Shown in pieces: positions 7,978-16,533 of a stretch of 64,000 bases of DNA. The position numbers and the translations under genes were made by a program. Origin of the DNA: Flavipsychrobacter stenotrophus (GTDB lineage: Bacteria; Bacteroidota; Bacteroidia; Chitinophagales; Chitinophagaceae); assembly GCF_002954265.1 (NCBI RefSeq), contig NZ_PPSL01000001.1, positions 186,001-250,000 of the forward strand. The letters are read 5' to 3'. The notes beneath the pieces were generated by a model. The model searched no databases. It was not told the origin of the DNA and saw only the letters and a list, made by a program, of their open reading frames with translations. Each line of letters begins with the position of its first letter. The stretch's first letter is position 1.

Positions 7978-8134
7978 AAATTTTGTGTTTAATACATTTA
8001 CAAAGTGAATGCTTTTTATAATGTTTTACAAAACCCAAATCCTACGAAAATATCTTCCATATGCTGTATACTTTGAAATTCGTCTTCATTTCAAACTAAG
8101 CATTTGACTTAATTAATACAGAATCTAATTAAAT

Positions 8135-9094
8135 TCAAATTCTCGTTTTCTTGAAAATTGCGTTCTTGATATAGCGCCTTTTGTACGTACTATAATCGCG
8201 ATATCCATCTAATCGCTCAACTTCAATTTCATTCTTTAATATGAAATCTTCTTTTAAAATATCTTTATATAAGTCGAAAATAACCTCAAATTTCTTATCT
8301 CCTTTTATTATGCTTTTATCAAAATGAATGAAAGACTTTATTGCAATACCAAGAATTTCGAATTCAACATTTGTTGATACGAATTTGATAATCGTGCTTT
8401 CTATATCACTTACTCCAGGGTATTTATCTTGGATATCCCTTACAATATTTGTAAATTGGACATCAATTAACTCATCTGAATATTTTGGTAAATTGCCTCC
8501 ATTACTTTTCAATCTTCTCCGTAGATTGTTTAGGTATATTTCCGTCTCACTAACTTGTTTTGATTTATCGTATACCCTAAACGAACCAGGTTGCGCCTTC
8601 ATAAAATCTTTGTAAATTTTTTGAAGATTGTAATATAAAATTGAACGAAACAATGGAGTGAGAAAAACTTTAACTCCTGATATTTTTTCTAACGCGAGTA
8701 AATTATCCACTAACGTGTCCAAATCTAAGAAATGAAAATATTTAAGCGAATTTGGAGGAATGTTACTATCTATTAATTTTTGAATTACATCCTCGTCCTG
8801 GCCCATCCATGTTAAGTATGGAGACATCAGATGAATTATGTCTGTAAATGATTCAGTTTCCTTGTCATAAAGTTTATTTTTCAAAATTTTCTTCCGGACA
8901 TTGGGAATTTGCTTTCGTAGTTTTGTGACGTGACTGTGAAAATTCTCCTTGTCATTTATAAAATCTTCTTTTGTCGCACCCTCAATTTCAATTATTTCGA
9001 AATTAAGACACAAATAATCAGCTACGATTTCTTTAGCCTTGTTTTGCAGTTTAAGCATTTCATTAATTTGATTTTCGTCGCTTATTTTCTTCAT
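8135..9094 (-). CDS. Unknown 319-aa protein co-translated with the integrase
   Basis: I recognise no family. The protein is mostly helical and rich in Lys, Ile and Asp, with no signal peptide or membrane segment. A Tyr/Arg/Lys-rich C-terminus (GYRDYSTYKRRYIKNAIFKKTRI) may bind nucleic acid or a partner. Its ATG overlaps the integrase stop as ATGA (9091-9094), so it should be made by translational coupling with the recombinase. The gene is visibly more AT-rich than the core genome to the right, fitting transferred DNA. Possible roles include recombination accessory factor or cargo such as phage defence. Nothing in the sequence decides between them. Confidence 0.65.
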   Translation of the reverse strand: MKKISDENQINEMLKLQNKAKEIVADYLCLNFEIIEIEGATKEDFINDKENFHSHVTKLRKQIPNVRKKILKNKLYDKETESFTDIIHLMSPYLTWMGQDEDVIQKLIDSNIPPNSLKYFHFLDLDTLVDNLLALEKISGVKVFLTPLFRSILYYNLQKIYKDFMKAQPGSFRVYDKSKQVSETEIYLNNLRRRLKSNGGNLPKYSDELIDVQFTNIVRDIQDKYPGVSDIESTIIKFVSTNVEFEILGIAIKSFIHFDKSIIKGDKKFEVIFDLYKDILKEDFILKNEIEVERLDGYRDYSTYKRRYIKNAIFKKTRI

Positions 9095-10341
9095 TTTATA
9101 GTATTTAAATACAATTGAAATTTCAACTTTGCTTCGTTAAGTAATGTGTCAGTAATGGAATAGTATTTAAAATCGATACTCTTAGCTGTGCTCCATCCCA
9201 TAATCGAATGAATTACTAGCGGATCTTGCACACCTGCTTCACTTAACAGCTGTCTACAAGTACATCGTCCTATACTGGTGCTCAATTTCTTATTTACCTT
9301 ACCAATAGTTGAAATTATTTTTAGGTGAATATTAATTTGAGTCATACTTCTAGGGGGAAGCAATGTATCACAAATTTTTACTTGCGGATGATTTTCATAT
9401 TTTTTCAAAATGTTTTGTGCTTGATCAATTAGCAGTTGTTCAATAACCATTGATGTTTTTCCTCTAGAGCTGGCAATTTTTAAGCCAAAATCGGTTTTGC
9501 AAAGTGTGCTTCTTTTTAGAGCGCTAAAGTCGTTATATGACAGGCCAGTGTAGCATGAAAATAAAAAAATATCTCTATATATTTCCAACCCTTCAAATTC
9601 TGCTAAGTCTATTTCTGATATTCGTTTCAACTCTGCTAAAGTTAATTTCGGCTTTGGAGGGGACACGGTTGTTATCTTAATCTTAGTAAATGGGTTTTTA
9701 CTAATCAAGTCAGAATCCATTGCATTCGAGAAAATCACCTTCATTTTGCAGATAACTGAAGAGGCTGAAACCTCTGTCATCGCTTTCTTTAAGATGGCAT
9801 CATAGTCGCTTGTTAGGTAGCATTTAAACCCCTGAGCATGTTCATGCGTATATTGGTTTAGCAATAAACCATTTAGTCGATTTTTAGCGATGTAGTTTTT
9901 GAAATGATTGACTGCTTTTCTATACGTCTTAACCGTGTTGTAAACATAAGATTTGTTATTGACTACATGTCTATTGAAGTATTCGTCTACATATTCTAGA
10001 GCTAAAACCTGCGTTTTTATTTCACTATTCGGTGGGCCAGTGAGCTCAGTAATTATACTTTTGGCTGTTAGTGCCGTGAGTATGTAGTTTTTCTGGATTT
10101 CTAATTTTTCGAAAGCAGTTTTTATTGAGTAAATCCGATTGTTTACTTTATTATCCCTCTGCTCAAAACTCATTGTTCGTTCATTCCATAAAGCCAGATC
10201 TTTCTCGTTTACATCTGCATTCAATCGTGCTTCCGCCTTTACACCCAAGTGCAATATTCTAAGGTACATTGGTATTCTCCCTGTCTTCTTGCTTTTCTTT
10301 AGTTTGTTTGGAAAGAAAATTAATCTAGTCGTTGCCATCAT
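9091..10341 (-). CDS. Tyrosine recombinase with non-canonical active site
   Basis: 416 residues in the Bacteroidota integrase layout: an arm-binding domain (about 1-95), a SAM-like core-binding domain (about 110-215, with YKKAVNHFKNYI-type helices) and a catalytic domain (about 235-410). The first Arg position reads CYTGLSYNDF with Ser, as described for IntDOT-type enzymes. The HxxR box reads SIGRCTCR, so Arg is kept but His is replaced by Ser. The next box is IMGW, with Trp an accepted substitute for His. The nucleophile is one of the two Tyr in KYYSITD (393/394). It starts about 150 bp from the tRNA-Arg 3' end, a classical integration target. Confidence 0.88.
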   Translation of the reverse strand: MMATTRLIFFPNKLKKSKKTGRIPMYLRILHLGVKAEARLNADVNEKDLALWNERTMSFEQRDNKVNNRIYSIKTAFEKLEIQKNYILTALTAKSIITELTGPPNSEIKTQVLALEYVDEYFNRHVVNNKSYVYNTVKTYRKAVNHFKNYIAKNRLNGLLLNQYTHEHAQGFKCYLTSDYDAILKKAMTEVSASSVICKMKVIFSNAMDSDLISKNPFTKIKITTVSPPKPKLTLAELKRISEIDLAEFEGLEIYRDIFLFSCYTGLSYNDFSALKRSTLCKTDFGLKIASSRGKTSMVIEQLLIDQAQNILKKYENHPQVKICDTLLPPRSMTQINIHLKIISTIGKVNKKLSTSIGRCTCRQLLSEAGVQDPLVIHSIMGWSTAKSIDFKYYSITDTLLNEAKLKFQLYLNTIK

Positions 10342-10435
10342 TCAAAATTTAGGTGAAGTAAATATGTTTCGGTGAAGTAATGGTGAACCTAAATCCGACG
10401 AAAAGTGATTTCAAGTGGGGGATACTGAAAACAAG

Positions 10436-10466
10436 AATCCCCGCAAATGCTCTATTTGCGGGGATT
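10436..10466 (-). terminator. Terminator downstream of tRNA-Arg
   Basis: A 13-bp perfect stem (10436-10448 with 10454-10466) has a 5-nt loop. On the minus strand it is followed by a T-rich run (TTCTTGTTTT). It lies 24 bp past the 3' end of the tRNA, so it should end the tRNA transcript before the integrase gene. Confidence 0.75.
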
Positions 10467-10490
10467 AGTGCTAAAACGAATGTATTAAAG

Positions 10491-10562
10491 TGGTCTTGCC
10501 AGGAATCGAACCTGGATCTGGAGCTTCGGAAACTCTTATACTATCCATTGTACTACAGGACC
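10491..10562 (-). tRNA. tRNA-Arg (anticodon CCG)
   Basis: A 72-nt cloverleaf on the minus strand. It has a D stem GTAC/GTAT, an anticodon loop TTCCGAA with anticodon CCG (reads CGG, Arg), and a T arm CCAGG-TTCGATT-CCTGG. The discriminator base is A, and CCA is not encoded. Two stem positions do not pair: position 5 (C) against 68 (A) in the acceptor stem, and position 27 (A) against 43 (C) at the top of the anticodon stem. The 5' half up to the anticodon stem is repeated at 12128-12158, so this copy may have been rebuilt by a prophage. Confidence 0.88.
10532..10562. repeat. Attachment-site copy 1 (5' half of tRNA-Arg)
   Basis: A 31-bp sequence identical to 12128-12158. It covers the tRNA from its first base to the 3' end of the 5' anticodon stem. 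It marks one end of the prophage remnant and is the copy inside the intact tRNA gene. Confidence 0.88.
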
Positions 10563-10711
10563 CTATAAAGTGTTGATAATCATCATTTTATTTATTTCAA
10601 CTTTGTCAATGTGTTGTCTTTTTCTGCAAGAAATCGTAAAATGTTGTCTTTTTTGATTTTTGCATCTGGTTTATTAGTCATATTCTTGTAATCGCTAAAA
10701 AACAATAATAT

Positions 10712-11140
10712 ATGAGTAACGAAAAAAACTACATCGACATCGTAAAATCAGACAAAAATGATTCTACAGCAACACTTTATTTGCGCTCCAAAGGTAGGGA
10801 TAACAACAATAAAAAGAGCCTTAAAATAAAAGTTAGTTGTGAACTATTTAGAAAACATTTCAACCATAGTGAACAAAGATTTAAGAGCCAAATGCCATCA
10901 TATAAGATGCTTAATGATGCTATACAAAGAGCATATGAAGAAGTAGATAATCATGATGGTGAGATTAAATCAATACCCAAGGATTCTAAATCATTTATTA
11001 AATATTGGGAAAAATTAATTAAAAATGGTGAGAATCACGGGACTAATTTAAAGCATTCTACAGTCCTAAAAAAGCTTAAATTATTTTTAAAATCAAACGG
11101 AAAAGATGATCTGAAATTTAATGAAATTACAGCTTGTGAA
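10712..11140 (+). pseudogene. Phage integrase, N-terminal fragment
   Basis: From ATG 10712 about 140 residues look like the arm-binding and SAM-like core-binding part of a Bacteroidota phage integrase (IDIVKSDKNDSTATLYLRSKG near the start; TVLKKLKLFLKSNGKDDLKFNEIT near 115-140). The catalytic domain is missing. The frame then reads out-of-frame portal sequence and stops at 11197. It starts 150 bp from the att repeat, as expected for a phage integrase. Confidence 0.7.
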
Positions 11141-11645
11141 CAACTCACCAATGCATTCATCAATCATCGGCTTAAAGGCTACTATGTTAGGTGCTAATGG
11201 CTTTATTGATGCTGCTTGGGATATGGCTATGGTTGCCTTTTTAAATAACAGGCCAACAGGTGCTGCAAAGAATGATAGCATATCACAGATACTTGCTAAG
11301 ATAGCTTATGATTATTGTCTCTTTGGTTCTTTCTGTTTAAATATTAGATGGGATAAAGGTCATAGTAAGATAGCTGAAATAAATTATTTGTCACCGCTAC
11401 AGGTAAGAATCGGAGTATATGAAAATGGTGCATTTAATGGCTATTGTGTCAGCGATGATTGGAGAAATTTAAGTAAATATCCTTTTGAAGTTTTCGCTGA
11501 ATATGATGCTGATAATAAATTTGATAATCAGATTCTTTATGTGAAAAACTTTCATAGTAACTACTCATTTTATGGTCAACCTGATTATATAATTGGAATC
11601 GATGTTATTGAAACTGATTATGAAATAAACACCTTTCACTTGTCT
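11130..11645 (+). pseudogene. Phage portal protein, internal fragment
   Basis: A frame (open from 11121 to 11789) holds portal-like sequence: SPMHSSIIGLKATMLGANGF, then FLNNRPTGAAKN, IAYDYCLFGSFCLNIRWDKG, and EINTFHLSSI near the end. This order matches Bacteroidota phage portals, which begin with a region binding the scaffold and continue through the wing and clip. Both ends are cut: the left joins the integrase stump and the right runs antisense into the lysozyme stump near 11645. No start codon of its own is needed for the call. Confidence 0.7.
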
Positions 11646-11837
11646 TCAATTGAAAAATTCAGCTTCAATTTGTTCATCCGTCAAATAAGTTTGTGCCGTT
11701 ACTTTAACACCACTGACTTGAATAAATCCGATCCCAACAGTCCAAATACCAACACTATCCTGGTATGCTTTGTTTTTAATTCCTTCTAGTTTTTTGATTA
11801 ATTCATAACCTTGTTTTGATAGTTTATATATACCCAT
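11646..11837 (-). pseudogene. Phage lysozyme (GH24), N-terminal fragment
   Basis: 63 residues from ATG 11837. KLEGIKNKAYQDSVGIWTVG contains the T4-lysozyme catalytic triad in its standard spacing (Glu, 8 residues, Asp, 5 residues, Thr). The frame ends at QIEAEFFN, about a third of the expected 140-170 residues, where the DNA joins the portal fragment. It cannot make a full enzyme. Confidence 0.75.
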
Positions 11838-12127
11838 CAGGTATATATTTAATCATGGTTATTTCCTATTACAAAGGCATCAGCATACTAAACATTTAAT
11901 GCTCCGCACACAAGGCTAAGGCTATTAAATATTTAGCAAGCTGATATAATATTGAAAGTCCGATCTTGTTGCAGACAGTGCAGAAAAAGCACAGTCCGCA
12001 CAAGATCGGGGTGATATTGTCGCAAATACCTGTTAAGGAAACGTTAAGGTTGTCTTTTTGTTGTCGTGTGGAAATGAAACGCTTGTAACATATTGATTGT
12101 CAGCGTGTTATGTGAGAAAGGATAGAT
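11838..12127. other. Non-coding prophage edge with nested inverted repeat
   Basis: About 290 bp between the lysozyme stump and the second att copy, without a gene. The main structure is CCGATCTTGT (11960-11969) paired with ACAAGATCGG (12000-12009), with a smaller GTGC/GCAC hairpin in its loop. It may be a terminator or part of the old attP arm region. Confidence 0.45.
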
Positions 12128-12158
12128 ACTCTTATACTATCCATTGTACTACAGGACC
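12128..12158. repeat. Attachment-site copy 2 (tRNA 5' half without its 3' half)
   Basis: Exact 31-bp copy of 10532-10562. On the minus strand it begins like tRNA-Arg but loses similarity inside the anticodon loop, so it is no longer a tRNA. It probably is the original 5' half of the host tRNA displaced by prophage insertion. Confidence 0.88.
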
Positions 12159-12178
12159 AAAAGGGAGTGCAAATTTAA

Positions 12179-12799
12179 CTATTTAAAGTTCTCCAGCGTT
12201 ATTTTCTCCCGGCAAAAGAAATATTCTCTTACGTCGTTAGATGCTACCAGTATAAGGCGGTTGGCGGCGTATGTTTCTATCCATTCGCGGTATTGTTCTA
12301 CACCTGCCTGGTCGAGGTTGGTGCAGGGTTCATCCAGCATCAGTATTGGGGTGTCGGAGAATATAGCCTGTGCCAATTTTACCCTTTGTTTCATGCCAGA
12401 TGAGTAATCACCAATGGGCTTGTCTGCTGCTGACTGCAGGCCTGTAAGGTTGATGATGTCATCTATTCGCAGGTTGTTCAAAGGGCGCTTAAAGGAGAAG
12501 TGAAAATCGAGAAATTCTCTCATTGTCAGCTCTTCTACTATTTCCTGTCCCGGTGCGGAGAAGCCTATCTTGCTGAAGATCTGATTGGTGGTAACAGCCT
12601 TGTCATTATCATCGGTGAACAGCACCTTACCCTTTGAGGCCGACTGCATTCCTGCTATTACCCGCAGCAGGGTAGACTTGCCGCTACCATTTGCCCCTAG
12701 TAACGCATAGCCGTTTCCCTGCACAAAACTGTAAGAGATATTTTTAAATATCCAGTGTTGCTGAAAACGCTTGCTTACTTGATCAAGGGTTATTTTCAT
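12179..12799 (-). CDS. ABC transporter ATP-binding protein
   Basis: 206 residues, one complete ABC ATPase. It has Walker A GANGSGKST (near 34-42), the signature YSSGMKQRVKLAQ (near 133-145), Walker B ILMLDEP (near 153-159), and an H-loop region changed to LVASND, lacking the usual His. The short length and early end after the D-loop resemble CcmA-like and small export ATPases. No permease gene is adjacent. The next gene upstream is the SurA-like foldase 27 bp away on the same strand. The substrate is unknown. Confidence 0.85.
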   Translation of the reverse strand: MKITLDQVSKRFQQHWIFKNISYSFVQGNGYALLGANGSGKSTLLRVIAGMQSASKGKVLFTDDNDKAVTTNQIFSKIGFSAPGQEIVEELTMREFLDFHFSFKRPLNNLRIDDIINLTGLQSAADKPIGDYSSGMKQRVKLAQAIFSDTPILMLDEPCTNLDQAGVEQYREWIETYAANRLILVASNDVREYFFCREKITLENFK

Positions 12800-12826
12800 C
12801 CGGGGTGTTACCGCGTGTGTGATGTA

Positions 12827-14218
12827 TTATTGTTCGTTGTTCGTGCCCAGTCCCAGCAACTTCAGGTTGTTACATACCTGGTACTGAGGATCTATTTTCA
12901 TATAGAATGTAGGCAACTTGCCTGCCATCCAGGCTACCATCTTCTGGTTCTTCTTTTCTGCCAGTGCTACTTCCTGTATACGGCTATAGTCATCTTTCAG
13001 ATTAGCTTTATGCGGGGCAGTTCTGTTACGCATAAATATGATACGGCAAGACTGCTCGTGCATATCATTGTAGAAAATGTGTGGCTTAGAGTAAGAGCCC
13101 TGTTTCATGGTGTCCAGCATCAACACCATTCCGGGATCAAGCTTGGTAATGTCGAGTTCGGTATTACCGGTCTGCGGATCTGCTATCATACCACCTGTTC
13201 TCTTGGCGGCCTCATCGGTAGAGAATTTACCTACAGCTTCTGCAAAGCTCATTTTGCCGGACGTCAACAAATTGTACAAGCTATCCAGCTTTGCCATAGA
13301 AGTCTTAAAGTCACCTGTAGTAATGGCAGGTTTAATAAGGATGTGTCTTATATCAGCTTCTTCTCCCTTACGGTTGATCATCTGCAGGATGTGGTAACCA
13401 AATTTAGTTTTGAATATCGGTGATATTTCGCCATTCTGCAATTTGAAAGCAGCGGCAATAAACTCAGGAGCCCAAGGGCCGGTGCGTGTGATACCATCGT
13501 AACGACCACCGTTATCGCGGCTACCAGGATCATCAGTATAAAGTCCTGCTGCAGTTTCGAAGCTGGTCTTACCTTCTACAACATCCTTGCGTATGTCTTC
13601 TAACCTTTTGTGTGCATATTCTTCCAACTCAGGACTAACAGGCGGGTCGATAACTATTTGTCCTACTTCTACTGTAGCGGGGAAGAAGGGTAGGCTATCG
13701 ATTGGTATTCTCCTGTAAAAATTAGAAACTTCAGCCGGTGTGATCTTAATGTTCTCAAAGATCTGGCCCTGCATTTTCTGCTGAATCAGTTCTTCTTTAA
13801 TGTTTTCTCTGAATTCTTCTTTGATCTGGTATACCGACTTGCCGGACATCTGCTCCAACTTTTCTTTAGAGCCGTAGAGCGATGTAAAATAGCGCAGGCG
13901 ATTATCCAGCTGGCCTTCTACATCTTCGTCAGTTACCATAACACTATCACGTTCAGCCTGCTCCACCAGTACATCGCCCATGATCATCTGCTGTAGTATG
14001 AGGCATTTGGCGCTATCATTGATGTTAGGATCCTGCGCGCGTGCTTCAATAAAGCGCTTTTCAAGGTCAGATTGCAGAATGATCTTATTACGGCCTACTA
14101 CCGCAATGATCTTATCTGCTGTTTCCTGTGCGAAAATATTTGACGAAGAGAGTAACAATGCTGTAACTATCCCTGCCTTTGCTGCCTTTAGTATAGTATT
14201 CACTTTTATGAAATTCAT
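12827..14218 (-). CDS. Periplasmic peptidyl-prolyl isomerase, SurA-like
   Basis: 463 residues from ATG 14218, chosen because a clean signal peptide follows (MNFIKVNTILKAAKAG...NIFAQ); the frame is open 39 nt further up. The N-terminal SurA chaperone segment (VVGRNKIILQSDLEKRFIEA) is followed by two parvulin domains, near 180-275 (VEVGQIVIDPPVS...GYHILQMI) and 280-385 (ADIRHILIKPAI...GSYSKP). The role is to escort and fold outer-membrane proteins in the periplasm. It probably forms an operon with the ABC ATPase downstream. Confidence 0.88.
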   Translation of the reverse strand: MNFIKVNTILKAAKAGIVTALLLSSSNIFAQETADKIIAVVGRNKIILQSDLEKRFIEARAQDPNINDSAKCLILQQMIMGDVLVEQAERDSVMVTDEDVEGQLDNRLRYFTSLYGSKEKLEQMSGKSVYQIKEEFRENIKEELIQQKMQGQIFENIKITPAEVSNFYRRIPIDSLPFFPATVEVGQIVIDPPVSPELEEYAHKRLEDIRKDVVEGKTSFETAAGLYTDDPGSRDNGGRYDGITRTGPWAPEFIAAAFKLQNGEISPIFKTKFGYHILQMINRKGEEADIRHILIKPAITTGDFKTSMAKLDSLYNLLTSGKMSFAEAVGKFSTDEAAKRTGGMIADPQTGNTELDITKLDPGMVLMLDTMKQGSYSKPHIFYNDMHEQSCRIIFMRNRTAPHKANLKDDYSRIQEVALAEKKNQKMVAWMAGKLPTFYMKIDPQYQVCNNLKLLGLGTNNEQ

Positions 14219-14299
14219 ATTAAGATAAAAAAGTGCGGAAAACACGCTCTCCCGCAAAAATAGCTTATTTGCCGCCTTATTTAGTATAGGTAAATATTT

Positions 14300-15370
14300 T
14301 TAACGTTTTTTCTTTTTGGGGAACAATTCATGCATTTTTACATCGCTTTTATCAACGTAAGTAGTCATTTGTGCAGGCCACATAAAATGTTCTTCCCGCC
14401 ATTTCTCAAACCGATGCATGTCATTTGTATGAAATTTATTCCAGGCTTCATAACCGCTTTTGCTCTCCGCCATACCCAATAACCACTCGCTGTAAGTGTC
14501 CATTAGTCCGTTCCTGATCAGTTCTTCCTGATAGGTAAACAGAGGGAAAGGGTATTTTGTGGCATAACGATTACTCCATTCCATTAAAAATCTCGTTCTA
14601 ACCATCGTCAGGTTTTCTACGCTCATGCCATCACTAATGATAGGTGTCAGTTGCAATAATGTACTTCTAACCATTTCTTCAAAAGGAGTAGAGTGGTCAT
14701 GCTTATCCGTAATATGCTCAAAGTATGCCGACCATCCGTTGTAGAGCATTGTTTTAAAGGCAGCGTTTCCGGTAGAATCATGTGGTATAGCAAGATAGGT
14801 CTCGCCGTATAAAATACCCCACAAAGATTCTGATGTATTTAAATATGCCACAGCGGCTGCTTTATAATTTGCTGCATAACCTGGTTGCACCTCAATTCCT
14901 GTAAGCCAATTTTGTACTGCCGCGGCCATTTGGTTCTCTGCTGATGCGGTAGTCCCTTTCAAATAATACAGTGCGCCCGCATCAGGAAAACGTGCAAGTC
15001 CTCTTTCAACGGTTGATTTTGATAATTTGTCTTTGTGTTGTGCCAATTGCGCCGCAGCCATTACCTCATAGGCCTTGTAAGTGACATGAGGTAAATCCTG
15101 CAAGGGTGATAAGGTAGCAGTGGCATTGTCATAGTCACCGGATCGAAAATAGGTGTCCCCTAATTCTGTCTTCAGTTGTATGTTCTCGGGCGAAAGTTCA
15201 ATGAGTTGTTTGTACGTCGCGATGGCCATTTTGTAATTCTCCATCTTCACATATGTCTCCGCAAACCGGTGCATGTGTTGCAACTCTACAGAAATCAGGC
15301 TATCCTGTGCCAGCACCAGCTGGCTGCATGATAAAAATATTAAGACGGTAAAAATTTTGCTGATCCACAT
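14300..15370 (-). CDS. Secreted tetratricopeptide-repeat protein
   Basis: 356 residues from ATG 15370. A signal peptide (MWISKIFTVLIFLSCSQLVLAQ) is followed by about four TPR units between residues 30 and 175 (YVKMENYKMAIATYKQLIELSPENIQL and SGDYDNATATLSPL are clear). The C-terminal half is aromatic-rich and shows no known domain, ending in a basic ELFPKKKKR tail. TPR proteins act as scaffolds; the partner is unknown. The gene stands alone between surA-like and pfkA. Confidence 0.7.
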   Translation of the reverse strand: MWISKIFTVLIFLSCSQLVLAQDSLISVELQHMHRFAETYVKMENYKMAIATYKQLIELSPENIQLKTELGDTYFRSGDYDNATATLSPLQDLPHVTYKAYEVMAAAQLAQHKDKLSKSTVERGLARFPDAGALYYLKGTTASAENQMAAAVQNWLTGIEVQPGYAANYKAAAVAYLNTSESLWGILYGETYLAIPHDSTGNAAFKTMLYNGWSAYFEHITDKHDHSTPFEEMVRSTLLQLTPIISDGMSVENLTMVRTRFLMEWSNRYATKYPFPLFTYQEELIRNGLMDTYSEWLLGMAESKSGYEAWNKFHTNDMHRFEKWREEHFMWPAQMTTYVDKSDVKMHELFPKKKKR

Positions 15371-15479
15371 AAACAATGGATAAATTTACATTCAGTAAAT
15401 CACTTTACAGTAAATATTTCCCTGTTTAGTGACAGTTGGCATAACTTTTCCTTGAAAACAATTGAAACAATAGTAAAAC

Positions 15480-16457
15480 ATGAGCATTCGTAACATAGGT
15501 ATATTAACATCAGGCGGCGATAGCCCGGGAATGAATGCGGCTATCCGCGCGGTAGTACGCACAGGGGTATTCCTGGGAATGGATGTATTTGGCATTCGCA
15601 GGGGCTACCAGGGTATGATAGAGGGCGATATCTTTAAGATGAAAACCACCGACGTGTCCAACATTATACAGCGTGGCGGTACGATCCTTAAAACAGCTCG
15701 TAGCAAAGAATTCATGACCGACGAGGGAATGGCTAAGGCCTACGACCAGTTACAAATACATGGTATTGAGGGATTGATATTGATAGGAGGGGATGGCACT
15801 TTCAGGGGCGCTAATAAGTTTTTTGAAAAGTATACGATTCCAGCGGTGGGCTTGCCGGGCACAATTGACAAAGACCTTTCGGGTACTGACTTTACTATAG
15901 GGTTTGATACGGCTGTGAATACGGCTGTAGAAGCTATTGATAAAATAAGAGACACAGCGGAAGCACACGACCGCCTGTTTGTAGTAGAAGTGATGGGGCG
16001 TGATGCCGGTTATATAGCACTTAACAGCGGCATAGCCTGTGGTGCTGAAGATATACTGATACCAGAAATGGTGACCGATATAAACGATGTGCTTTGTCGG
16101 ATCGATATGGACGAACGTAGAAAGAAGACAGTCCACATCCTGGTGGTTGCTGAGGGTGATGACTATGGTGGCTCAAAGAAAGTGGCAGAAACGATCATGG
16201 CTCGCTTTCCTAAACTGGATGTGCGTAATTGCGTGCTGGGACATATACAGCGTGGTGGTGCACCATCTTATGCCGACAGGGTATTGGCCAGCCGCCTGGG
16301 TCATGCAGCAGTAACCGCACTGAATAATGGTACAACTCAGGTTATGGCAGGGATTATAAATGGAGAGGTGGTATATACACCGTTTAGCAATGTGATAAAA
16401 GGTACAACGCCTGTTTCTCCAGATATGCTGGAGATGATTAGGGTGTTGTCGGTGTAG
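15480..16457 (+). CDS. pfkA: ATP-dependent 6-phosphofructokinase
   Basis: 325 residues, full length. The enzyme phosphorylates fructose 6-phosphate to the 1,6-bisphosphate, the committed step of glycolysis. LTSGGDSPGMNAAIRAVV at the start binds ATP, and LILIGGDGTFRGA marks the ATP-using type because the PPi-dependent enzymes carry an extra Asp here. TIDKDLSGTDFTIGFDTA holds the catalytic Asp, and EVMGRDAGYIAL and HIQRGGAPSYADRV bind sugar phosphate. It is a single gene, convergent with hemL. Confidence 0.96.
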   Translation: MSIRNIGILTSGGDSPGMNAAIRAVVRTGVFLGMDVFGIRRGYQGMIEGDIFKMKTTDVSNIIQRGGTILKTARSKEFMTDEGMAKAYDQLQIHGIEGLILIGGDGTFRGANKFFEKYTIPAVGLPGTIDKDLSGTDFTIGFDTAVNTAVEAIDKIRDTAEAHDRLFVVEVMGRDAGYIALNSGIACGAEDILIPEMVTDINDVLCRIDMDERRKKTVHILVVAEGDDYGGSKKVAETIMARFPKLDVRNCVLGHIQRGGAPSYADRVLASRLGHAAVTALNNGTTQVMAGIINGEVVYTPFSNVIKGTTPVSPDMLEMIRVLSV

Positions 16458-16482
16458 TGCTTCAGACAATCATATACCAATG

Positions 16483-16513
16483 AAAGCGGCCCGAACATAG
16501 TTTGGGCCGCTTT
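16483..16513. terminator. Bidirectional terminator between pfkA and hemL
   Basis: AAAGCGGCCC (16483-16492) pairs with GGGCCGCTTT (16504-16513) across an 11-nt loop and continues into TTTTG. It serves pfkA and probably also the end of the heme operon from the other side. Confidence 0.85.
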
Positions 16514-16533
16514 TGTTATCTACAATTGCTACT

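Larger units (their letters stand above)
10563..12158. mobile_element. Deleted prophage remnant in tRNA-Arg
   Basis: The 1.6-kb segment between the 31-bp direct repeats holds three phage gene stumps: the front of an integrase, an internal piece of a portal protein, and, on the other strand, the front of a GH24 lysozyme. All structural and replication genes are gone. The repeats equal the 5' half of the tRNA, so the phage used tRNA-Arg as its att site and supplied a replacement half. Base composition is AT-rich. A host core gene (ABC ATPase) begins directly after the second repeat. Confidence 0.85.

Noticed and set aside
10380-10568. Open frame on the plus strand across the tRNA region
   Set aside because: It reads through the terminator hairpin and the antisense strand of tRNA-Arg, so it is not a gene.
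11121-11789. Full-length phage protein reading through the portal stump
   Set aside because: From about 11645 the frame is antisense to the lysozyme stump and loses portal similarity, so only the left part is called.
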